Positions 1-5,145 of a DNA stretch of 7,705 bases are shown piece by piece. The DNA comes from Candidatus Thiodiazotropha taylori. Lineage in GTDB: Bacteria > Pseudomonadota > Gammaproteobacteria > Chromatiales > Chromatiaceae. The stretch is from contig JAHRHW010000212.1 in the NCBI GenBank assembly GCA_019100305.1, positions 1 through 7,705 on the forward strand. Reading direction: 5' to 3'. Each line of letters starts with the position of its first letter. Within the stretch, counting starts at the first letter, position 1. A program made the position numbers and the translations under genes. The notes beneath the pieces were generated by a model that was not told the origin of the DNA, ran no database searches, and worked only from the letters and a program-made list of their open reading frames with translations.

Positions 1-483
1 ATCCTCGGCCCGAATCCCCAGCACGGTCGCCTTGATACGTAAATTGATATCCTTGGAGACCAGTACGACGCGTTTTTCCGGATAGTCGGACTGCAGGCTT
101 AAGGCGGTGGCCAGGATATTGTTGTCCGGGGTGTTTCCCGGCAGGCTCAAGGGTAAATCCTGGCTCACCGGTTTGGTCTGAAACATCAGATGACCGGTGA
201 CTGAATCGGTTGAGCCATTGAATTGCAGGGTATTCAGCGGGATGCCCTGACTGATCGTCTCCTTTGAGACATGGCCCATCAGCTCATCCAGAAAACGGCT
301 GGTCTGACGTACATTACGCGCCACCTCGGACATGCCTTTCTTACCTTTGTCCAGCTCCTCAAGCACCACCATCGGCAGATAGATATCGTGTTCCTTGAAG
401 CGGAACAGAGCGGTTGGGTCGTGCATCAGAACATTGGTGTCCAGGACGAATAGACGGGGTTTCTTAGCTTGGTTTTCTGACAT
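1..483 (-). CDS. PhoH-family protein, N-terminal PIN domain (partial, cut by window edge)
   Basis: The frame is open for 161 codons from an ATG at 483 to the left edge, so only the N-terminal part is visible. It reads as a PIN-type ribonuclease fold: strand LFVLDTNVLMHDP with Asp15, VVLEELDKGKKG with Glu42/Glu43, TPDNNILATAL with Asp120, and VSKDINLRIKA with Asp145. These are the acidic metal-binding positions of PIN domains. This PIN version, with LDTNVL at the start and KGKKG after the Glu pair, is typical of proteins that fuse a PIN domain to a C-terminal PhoH P-loop ATPase, about 450-480 residues in total. The ATPase part would lie left of base 1 and is not seen. Family members are predicted RNA-acting NTPases/nucleases; the cellular role is poorly known. 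It lies 78 bp downstream of bcp on the same strand. The Shine-Dalgarno is weak (GAGA a few bases upstream of the ATG). A stand-alone PIN protein is possible but less likely. Confidence 0.85.
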   Translation of the reverse strand, partial: MSENQAKKPRLFVLDTNVLMHDPTALFRFKEHDIYLPMVVLEELDKGKKGMSEVARNVRQTSRFLDELMGHVSKETISQGIPLNTLQFNGSTDSVTGHLMFQTKPVSQDLPLSLPGNTPDNNILATALSLQSDYPEKRVVLVSKDINLRIKATVLGIRAED

Positions 484-515
484 GCTGGGTCTCATCTACA
501 GGCAAGCGAATAACG

Positions 516-537
516 GCCATGGCTGTCGAGCCATGGC
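516..537 (-). terminator. Perfect 9-bp stem-loop between bcp and phoH, possible weak terminator or attenuator
   Basis: GCCATGGCT (516-524) and AGCCATGGC (529-537) pair perfectly around the 4-nt loop GTCG. The hairpin starts 25 bp after the bcp stop and lies 32 bp before the phoH start. Read on the minus strand, the stem is followed by CGTTATTCGC, so the U-tract is poor. It may be a leaky terminator that lowers phoH expression, an mRNA-processing or stabilising hairpin, or a protein site, since each arm contains the palindrome CCATGG. The structure is seen directly; its function is inferred. Confidence 0.4.
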
Positions 538-561
538 GATTGAAAGATAGCTGGTGCTGGT

Positions 562-1047
562 TCAGGAGAGTTTACCGGATCGCATGGCCTTGAGCGTTTC
601 CAGGACCTCTTCTGCATGGCCTTTGACTTTCACTTTGCGCCACTCGTGGCGGAGCTTTCCATCTTCGTCGATCAGGAATGTGCTGCGTTCAATGCCACGA
701 ACCTTTTTGCCGTACATCGATTTCATCTTGATGACATCAAAGCTGTTGCACAGGGTCTCTTCCTTGTCCGAAAGCAGCTCGAAAGGGAAGCCTTGTTTGG
801 ATTTGAAGTTCTCCTGGGCCTTTACCCCGTCACGGGAGACGCCAAGTATGACCGCCGACTGACGGCGGAACTTGGCGATTGCGGCGCTAAAGTCCAGACC
901 CTCCTGGGTGCAGCCGGGTGTGCTGGCTTTGGGGTAGAAGTAGAGCACAATGGGTTTGCCGCGAAAATCGCTGAATTTTATCTCTTTATCTCCCGTAGCC
1001 GGCAGTGGGATGTCGGGCACGGTTTTACCAATGGCGATCGAGCTCAT
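562..1047 (-). CDS. bcp: Peroxiredoxin, Bcp/PrxQ type (thiol peroxidase)
   Basis: This 161-residue cytoplasmic peroxiredoxin reduces hydrogen peroxide and organic hydroperoxides, normally using thioredoxin. The AhpC/TSA-Bcp signature is at residues 36-49 (YFYPKASTPGCTQE), with peroxidatic Cys46 preceded by Thr43 and Pro44; GVSRDGVKAQENF and RSTFLIDEDGKLRH follow. Length matches the family (E. coli Bcp has 156). The resolving cysteine that E. coli Bcp carries five residues after the peroxidatic one is Leu51 here. The only other cysteine is Cys100, in the DKEETLCNSF segment, which corresponds to a third, non-resolving Cys in E. coli. The enzyme may therefore work by a 1-Cys mechanism or form an external disulfide. 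The start at 1047 is supported by a strong AAGGAGGAG (1057-1065) 9 nt upstream. It lies 56 bp downstream of gcvR on the same strand, an arrangement also found in E. coli, and is probably cotranscribed with it. Confidence 0.95.
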   Translation of the reverse strand: MSSIAIGKTVPDIPLPATGDKEIKFSDFRGKPIVLYFYPKASTPGCTQEGLDFSAAIAKFRRQSAVILGVSRDGVKAQENFKSKQGFPFELLSDKEETLCNSFDVIKMKSMYGKKVRGIERSTFLIDEDGKLRHEWRKVKVKGHAEEVLETLKAMRSGKLS

Positions 1048-1103
1048 GTGTGGGGACTCCTCCTTAGGGCCTCAGATGTCACTTGTTTCTATGAGACAGT
1101 ACA

Positions 1104-1643
1104 CTAGCCTTTGATGGGTTCGATGACGGCGTCCAGGTTGAGTGCATCACAGTAATCCATGAACTCCTCTCTCAGTACGGCGATCTGTCTGTCCGAGGGT
1201 ATGCCCACGCTCAGGTGTACCGAAAACATCGGTGTGCCTGTATGGGCAGCGGAATAGCTGCTGGTGGTCATATCCTCGATATTGATCTGGCGTTCGGAAA
1301 AGAATTCCGCCAGTTTGTTGACGATACCCGGATGGTCCATGGAGACAACCTCAACCAGATAGGGTAGCTGGTTGCTGGATTGAACCCGGCCTTCAGTGCG
1401 TTTGCAGATGATGGTCAGACCAAGATCCTTCTGCAGCTCCGGCACAGCGGATTCCAGCTTGGCCAGGGTGTTCCATGGGCCCTCGATCAGCAGCAGTATG
1501 GCAAACTCACCGCCGAGAACGGTCATCCTGCTGTCTGTTATGTTACAACCCTCGTCGAGGATCTTTTTGGAAAGATCTTTGACGATGCCAGGTTGGTCTT
1601 TGCCAAGTGCGGAGATAACCAAAAAGTTTTTCGGTGTGGTCAT
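1104..1643 (-). CDS. gcvR: GcvR-like tandem ACT-domain regulator (glycine cleavage system repressor family)
   Basis: This 179-residue cytoplasmic protein is built from two ACT domains. The first spans about residues 6-80, with the ligand-loop motif GKDQPGIV at 14-21. The second spans about 94-175, with SMDHPGIV at 101-108. There is no DNA-binding or catalytic domain. In E. coli, GcvR represses the glycine cleavage operon by binding the activator GcvA, and glycine disrupts the complex. Length and domain layout fit that family. Position is strong support: it is divergent from dapA and followed by bcp, as in E. coli. No gcvA or gcvTHP genes are in the window, so the actual target here is unknown; many bacteria have GcvR-like ACT proteins without a proven role. 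The ATG at 1643 has a purine-rich AAGAGAG a few bases upstream. Confidence 0.88.
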   Translation of the reverse strand: MTTPKNFLVISALGKDQPGIVKDLSKKILDEGCNITDSRMTVLGGEFAILLLIEGPWNTLAKLESAVPELQKDLGLTIICKRTEGRVQSSNQLPYLVEVVSMDHPGIVNKLAEFFSERQINIEDMTTSSYSAAHTGTPMFSVHLSVGIPSDRQIAVLREEFMDYCDALNLDAVIEPIKG

Positions 1644-1718
1644 TGAACTCTCTTAACCCCAGTTATTGTTCACGGTTGTGCCGAGTGTAACACCAGGAAT
1701 GAGCCGCAAGCGATATTT

Positions 1719-1733
1719 CATGAGCATCTCATG
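1719..1733. promoter_or_regulatory. Operator-like dyad CATGAG-CAT-CTCATG upstream of gcvR
   Basis: Two perfect 6-bp arms (1719-1724 and 1728-1733) flank a 3-nt spacer. The dyad is centred 83 bp upstream of the gcvR start codon. A 15-bp symmetrical site is of the size bound by a dimeric regulator, but I cannot match it to a known consensus and a chance occurrence is possible. Confidence 0.3.
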
Positions 1734-1758
1734 GTTTATATCCGAATTGGTGAGCCAA

Positions 1759-1789
1759 AGCGGGCCTGTCACTCAAGTGACGGTCCGCT
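1759..1789. repeat. Long imperfect inverted repeat / hairpin in the gcvR-dapA gap
   Basis: AGCGGGCC-T-GTCAC (1759-1772) pairs with GTGAC-GGTCCGCT (1777-1789) around the loop TCAA. It forms about 13 base pairs, with one G-U pair and one bulged T1767. There is no T-run on the plus strand and only TTT after the stem on the minus strand, so it is a poor terminator. The inner half, GTCACT-CA-AGTGAC, is also a compact protein-type dyad. It could be an operator or a structured element in a long leader. Function is unknown. Confidence 0.45.
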
Positions 1790-1894
1790 CAGCAGCCATA
1801 TCTGGCTAAAGATAACTGATTCCACCTGGAAACCAGTACCTTATGCTCCACACACCTGCGTAGCCCGCCGCTTCAGCCTGAGAATATACACTAC

Positions 1895-1924
1895 TTGTCA
1901 GAGTCACGAGCCACAGGCTAACAT
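1895..1924 (+). promoter_or_regulatory. Candidate sigma-70 promoter for dapA
   Basis: TTGTCA (1895-1900, 5 of 6 to the -35 consensus) lies 18 bp from TAACAT (1919-1924, 4 of 6 to the -10 consensus). Transcription would begin near 1931, giving a leader of about 27 nt. That leader keeps the ribosome site AGGGG (1944-1948), 9 nt before the dapA ATG. The TATAAA at 1935-1940 lies too close to the gene to leave the ribosome site in the transcript. Confidence 0.4.
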
Positions 1925-1957
1925 TGCGGATTGATATAAAGTTAGGGGTGTGGACTG

Positions 1958-2833
1958 ATGTTTCACGGCAGTATGGTAGCAATGATCACTCCGATGAGTG
2001 AAGACGGCGTCCTGGACGACAACGCTTTGCGGCGCTTGGTGGATTTTCACGTCGAGCAAGGCACTGATGCCATTGTCGCCGTTGGTACCACCGGCGAATC
2101 GGCTACTCTGGACGAAGAGGAGCATTGTGCGGTGATTCGCCGGGTGGTTGAGTATGTGGCCGGACGGATTCCGGTGATTGCCGGTACCGGCGCCAATGCT
2201 ACCCGGGAGGCGATTGATCTGACCCGCTGCGCCAAGCAGGCGGGGGCCGATGCTTGCCTGTTGGTGACCCCCTACTACAACAAGCCCACCCAGGAGGGGC
2301 TGTACCAGCACTTCAAGGCAGTGGCAGAGGCGGTGGATATACCGCAGATTCTCTACAATGTACCCGGCCGTACCGCTTGTGACATGCTGCCTGAGACCGT
2401 GGGTCGACTCTCATCGGTGGCCAATATCATCGGTATCAAAGAGGCGACAGGAGACCTGGATCGGTTGCATCAGATCCGGGATCTGTGTGGAGCCGAGTTT
2501 GAGCTCTACAGTGGTGATGACGCCACCGGTTGCGAGTTTCTGCTGCAAGGTGGACATGGGGTCATCTCCGTGACGGCGAATGTCGCGCCGAAATTGATGC
2601 ATCAGATGGTGGCGGCGGCACTGGCTGGAAAGCGGGCTGAGGCCGAGTCTCTCGATCAGCAGCTGGCCGGCCTTCATAGTGCGTTGTTCGTGGAATCGAG
2701 CCCGATTCCTGTCAAGTGGGCGATGTCAGAACTTGGCTTGGCCGACAAAGGCATCCGGCTGCCGTTGACCTGGATGACTGCCTCATCCGAGCCTGAGGTT
2801 CGTGAGGCGATGCAGCAGGCCGGGGTTTTGTGA
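1958..2833 (+). CDS. dapA: 4-hydroxy-tetrahydrodipicolinate synthase
   Basis: DapA condenses pyruvate with aspartate semialdehyde, the first committed step of diaminopimelate/lysine synthesis, feeding peptidoglycan and protein synthesis in the cytoplasm. The 291 residues form one TIM barrel of the usual length (E. coli 292). Key residues fall at E. coli numbering: Thr44 and Thr45 in VGTTGES, Tyr107 in TPYYN, Tyr133 in LYNVPGRT, Arg138, and the Schiff-base Lys161 in GIKEATGD. Of the allosteric lysine-site residues, His56, Asn80, Glu84 and Tyr106 are kept, but the position of E. coli His53 is Glu. Lysine feedback is therefore likely, perhaps of altered strength. The ATG at 1958 has AGGGG 9 nt upstream and gives the family N-terminus. 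It is divergent from gcvR and followed 117 bp later by bamC, the conserved gammaproteobacterial order. Confidence 0.97.
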   Translation: MFHGSMVAMITPMSEDGVLDDNALRRLVDFHVEQGTDAIVAVGTTGESATLDEEEHCAVIRRVVEYVAGRIPVIAGTGANATREAIDLTRCAKQAGADACLLVTPYYNKPTQEGLYQHFKAVAEAVDIPQILYNVPGRTACDMLPETVGRLSSVANIIGIKEATGDLDRLHQIRDLCGAEFELYSGDDATGCEFLLQGGHGVISVTANVAPKLMHQMVAAALAGKRAEAESLDQQLAGLHSALFVESSPIPVKWAMSELGLADKGIRLPLTWMTASSEPEVREAMQQAGVL

Positions 2834-2950
2834 TCGCGGCTGTTGTGGCTGCTAGGCCCTCAATATCTCCGTCTCAGACAAGGCTTGGTAAACTCGACGT
2901 TCAAATCCTTGTCATAGGCAACAGAGTACAATCTGATAAAACTTCATAAT

Positions 2951-4093
2951 ATGCGTTTAAACCCAACTCTTCTATCCCATATCCTGTTGATTCTGTTCAT
3001 CTCCGGTTGTAGTTCCGACGGGGGGTTTTTCTCCGATTCGGAACGTGAATATCGCAGCCAGAAAGAGAGTGTGGACGATCTGGAGATCCCGCCGGATCTT
3101 TCAAGCAATGCAATTCAGGATGCGATGACCATTCCCGGTGCGGGAAGTGCGTCCTACGAGGAGTATGCCAACCAGAGGGAAAAGCGCAGCTTTGGCACCA
3201 TCGTGGCCGAAGACGTGCTGCCATCATTTGAAGGCATCCAGGTTGAGCGGGATGGCGACAAACGTTGGTTGGTGATTGCGGCAACTCCCACAAAGGTGTG
3301 GCCCAAAGTGGTCGAGTTCTGGCGTAAGAACGGTCTGCTGCTGGTGGAACAGAATCCGGCAGTGGGTGTAATGAAGACCGACTGGCTGGAGAGTCGGGCT
3401 GATATCAAACAGGGATACATCACTGAATTCTTCCGCCAGGCACTGGGTAGTGTCTACACCTCGGCGACGAGAGACCAGTTTCGAGTGCGTCTTGATGACG
3501 GTCTGGAGCCAGGCACCACTGAGCTCTATCTGACCCATCGTGGCATGGAGGAGAAGCTGAAGGAGGATATCAGTGGCGATGCCGACACCACTTACTGGGC
3601 TCCCAGGCCGAATGATCCAGATATCGAGGCCTCGATGCTGCGCAGTCTGATGGTGCATCTGGGCGTCGCCAACGAAAAGGCACAGCAAGCCATCTCCGCA
3701 CCGGATGCCAGACAGGACCGGGCTCGCCTGGTGCAGGGTGAGGAGCAGCCTGAATTATGGATTGATGAGGCCTTTGCACGGGCCTGGCGTCTGACTGGTG
3801 TTGCCCTGGACCGGGTAGGTTTTGCGGTGGAAGACCGTGACCGCTCAAGTGGTACCTATTTCGTTCGCTACAGCGACCTGGCCAATGAAGAGCAGGAAGA
3901 GAAGGGCTTCTTCTCCATGTTGGCTTTCTGGGACGACGAAGAGAGCAAGATCGATACTGAGGTCCAATATCAGGTGAAACTGCTGGCGGAAGGGGAGTCT
4001 ACCCGGGTGGTGGTGAGAAATGAGCAGGGTGAAGCCGCCGATCAGGTGGCTGTAGAAACCATTTTGGGTCTGATCCACGAACAGATACGCTGA
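2951..4093 (+). CDS. bamC: Outer membrane protein assembly factor BamC (lipoprotein)
   Basis: This 380-residue protein is a lipoprotein subunit of the BAM complex, which inserts beta-barrel proteins into the outer membrane. The signal peptide has an Arg near the start, a hydrophobic core at about 7-18, and the lipobox ISGC with acylated Cys20. Next comes an acidic, flexible segment (about 21-85) with the YRSQKESVDDLEIPPDL stretch, corresponding to the unstructured N-terminus that binds BamD in E. coli. Two helix-grip domains follow: about 104-200 (ATPTKVWPKVVEFW) and about 268-380 (LWIDEAFARAWRLTGVALDRVGF). It is somewhat longer than E. coli BamC (344), mainly in the inter-domain linker. No Shine-Dalgarno is visible before the ATG at 2951, yet this is the only reasonable start that gives a full signal peptide; a CTG at 2933 is the only alternative after the last in-frame stop. 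Synteny with dapA supports the call. Confidence 0.93.
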   Translation: MRLNPTLLSHILLILFISGCSSDGGFFSDSEREYRSQKESVDDLEIPPDLSSNAIQDAMTIPGAGSASYEEYANQREKRSFGTIVAEDVLPSFEGIQVERDGDKRWLVIAATPTKVWPKVVEFWRKNGLLLVEQNPAVGVMKTDWLESRADIKQGYITEFFRQALGSVYTSATRDQFRVRLDDGLEPGTTELYLTHRGMEEKLKEDISGDADTTYWAPRPNDPDIEASMLRSLMVHLGVANEKAQQAISAPDARQDRARLVQGEEQPELWIDEAFARAWRLTGVALDRVGFAVEDRDRSSGTYFVRYSDLANEEQEEKGFFSMLAFWDDEESKIDTEVQYQVKLLAEGESTRVVVRNEQGEAADQVAVETILGLIHEQIR

Positions 4094-4098
4094 TACCG

Positions 4099-4866
4099 AT
4101 GTCTTTACGATTCGCTTACCTCGGCAGCGGCAGCCGTGGTAACGCGCTGCTTATTGAATCAGCCAATGCAAGAGTACTTCTCGATTGCGGTTTTGCGGCT
4201 CGGGAGGTTGAACGTCGCCTGGAGCAGCTGGGTGTGGACCCGGCCAGCCTGACCGGGATCCTGATTACCCATGAACATGGGGACCATATTCGGGGTGTGG
4301 GGGCGATGGCGCGGCGCTACGCTCTACCGGTGTGGATGACGCCGGGCACCTATCACAGCGCCAGCTACGGAGAGCTGCCCCAACTTGAGCTGATCGATTG
4401 TCACACTGGAGCCTGGACGATCGAGGATATCGCCATCCACCCCTATCCGGTGCCCCACGATTCAAGAGAACCCTGTCAGTTTGTCTTGACGAGTGGCAAG
4501 CAGAGCCTCGGGGTGCTCACCGACGTAGGCCATATTACGCCCCATATTATCGAGCGATTGCAATCCTGCGACAGTCTGGTGCTGGAGTTCAATCACGACC
4601 TGCAGATGCTGGCGGAAGGTCCCTATCCCCCGTCATTACAGGCCAGGGTAGGTGGCAGTCATGGCCATTTGAGCAATCAGCAGGCGCTCCAGTTGCTCAG
4701 CCGGGTGCCGGTGGAGCGTTTCAGCCATCTGATGGCCTCTCATATCAGCGAGAAGAACAATGATCCTGAGTTGGTCAAGTCGATGGTCTCCCTCCATCTG
4801 CCCGAGTTGGAAGCCCGATTCAGTCTGGCTGAGCAGAATTGTGTCAGTGACTGGTTAAGCGTTTAG
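4099..4866 (+). CDS. MBL-fold metallo-hydrolase (YycJ/WalJ-like)
   Basis: This 255-residue cytoplasmic metallo-beta-lactamase-fold protein has the motif THEHGDH at residues 57-63 (His58, His60, Asp62, His63). The other expected metal ligands are plausibly His120 (PVPHDSREP), Asp142 (GVLTDVGH) and a late His in SHGHLSN (188/190). The opening YLGSGSRGNALLIE and the length fit the YycJ/WalJ branch, which includes putative nucleases or phosphodiesterases of uncertain substrate. No RNA-specificity domain is attached. It begins 5 bp after the bamC stop with no clear Shine-Dalgarno, so translation is probably coupled to bamC. In my recollection, MBL proteins of this kind sit next to bamC in other gammaproteobacteria too, often before purC; no purC follows here. 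The fold is certain and the substrate unknown. Confidence 0.9.
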   Translation: MSLRFAYLGSGSRGNALLIESANARVLLDCGFAAREVERRLEQLGVDPASLTGILITHEHGDHIRGVGAMARRYALPVWMTPGTYHSASYGELPQLELIDCHTGAWTIEDIAIHPYPVPHDSREPCQFVLTSGKQSLGVLTDVGHITPHIIERLQSCDSLVLEFNHDLQMLAEGPYPPSLQARVGGSHGHLSNQQALQLLSRVPVERFSHLMASHISEKNNDPELVKSMVSLHLPELEARFSLAEQNCVSDWLSV

Positions 4867-5006
4867 TGGGCCGCGGTAGATAAGCTAACGATCAGCCGGA
4901 GCCACTAGCTACCCTGTATTGACAACTTTTCCGGGCTGGCTGGATTTCGCTTGGCTGGCCCATGGTCAACCGGTTTCAGATCACGATATCCACATAGATT
5001 AGAGCA

Positions 5007-5024
5007 TATTGAATTACTTCAATA
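5007..5024. promoter_or_regulatory. CRP/FNR-superfamily-type operator (TTGAA-N4-TTCAA) upstream of sqr
   Basis: TATTGAA (5007-5013) and TTCAATA (5018-5024) are perfect 7-bp arms around TTAC. With A5006 bulged, AGC/GCT extends the pairing to 5003-5027. The core TTGA-N6-TCAA has the geometry of FNR/FixK sites (consensus TTGAT-N4-ATCAA), with one symmetrical change in each half. It is centred at 5015.5. That is about 61.5 bp upstream of the start predicted from the candidate promoter at 5043-5070, a common position for class I activation. The dyad is seen directly; the regulator family is inferred from the half-sites, and no regulator gene is in the window. Confidence 0.45.
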
Positions 5025-5042
5025 GCTTTGAATTTCAGTAGC

Positions 5043-5070
5043 TTGGATATAGACTGGTAAGTCTGATAAT
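5043..5070 (+). promoter_or_regulatory. Candidate promoter for sqr
   Basis: TTGGAT (5043-5048, 3 of 6 to the -35 consensus) lies 16 bp before GATAAT (5065-5070, 5 of 6 to the -10 consensus). Transcription would start near 5077, leaving a leader of about 69 nt with a strong ribosome site. A weak -35 fits an activator-dependent promoter, consistent with the dyad upstream. TTGAAT (5028-5033) with TAGACT (5050-5055) is an alternative pair. This is a pattern-based guess only. Confidence 0.3.
5048..5068. promoter_or_regulatory. Second dyad, overlapping the candidate sqr promoter
   Basis: AGACT (5051-5055) and AGTCT (5060-5064) flank GGTA. With G5065 bulged, TAT (5048-5050) also pairs with ATA (5066-5068). 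The dyad fills the space between the candidate -35 and -10 boxes, where a repressor would block polymerase. Its centre (5057.5) is 42 bp from the centre of the FNR-like dyad, about four helical turns. The core arms are short, so chance is possible. Confidence 0.3.
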
Positions 5071-5145
5071 GAACGGTGTTGTATCCTCTTCCTGGCAACA
5101 GCGTGAAACAGCTAAAAGAATCAGGAGAGTGGAGGTTTTTACGAT

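Larger units (their letters stand above)
1644..1957. promoter_or_regulatory. Divergent gcvR/dapA intergenic control region (314 bp)
   Basis: No convincing gene lies here. A 67-codon plus-strand ATG frame at 1731-1934 has no Shine-Dalgarno and no recognisable protein features. The region must hold the promoters for gcvR (leftward) and dapA (rightward). It contains two dyads (1719-1733 and 1759-1789) and a plausible dapA promoter near 1895-1924, annotated separately. I found no clear -35/-10 pair for gcvR. I see no recognisable lysine or glycine riboswitch core. Confidence 0.7.

Noticed and set aside
616..1107. 163-codon plus-strand frame opposite bcp
   Set aside because: It is a shadow of the bcp coding strand; Bcp motifs and a strong ribosome site support only the minus-strand gene.
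1731..1934. 67-codon plus-strand ATG frame in the gcvR/dapA gap
   Set aside because: It has no Shine-Dalgarno, no recognisable family features and an unstructured composition. It spans the hairpin and the dapA promoter region, so it is most likely a chance frame.
1935..1940. TATAAA as the dapA -10 box
   Set aside because: Transcription would start inside or just past the ribosome site, and no matching -35 lies 16-18 bp upstream.
2909..2932. TTGTCA (2909-2914) and TACAAT (2927-2932) as a bamC promoter
   Set aside because: Each box is good alone, but the spacer is only 12 bp, too short for a sigma-70 promoter. No well-placed -35 was found for TACAAT.
4864..4907. TAGTGG...CCACTA pairing after the MBL gene as a terminator
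   Set aside because: The 6-bp arms are separated by about 32 nt with no compact stem and no T-run.
4919..4947. Perfect -35 box TTGACA at 4919-4924 as the sqr promoter
   Set aside because: There is no acceptable -10 at 16-18 bp (GGATTT and neighbours). It is kept only as a curiosity of the intergenic region.
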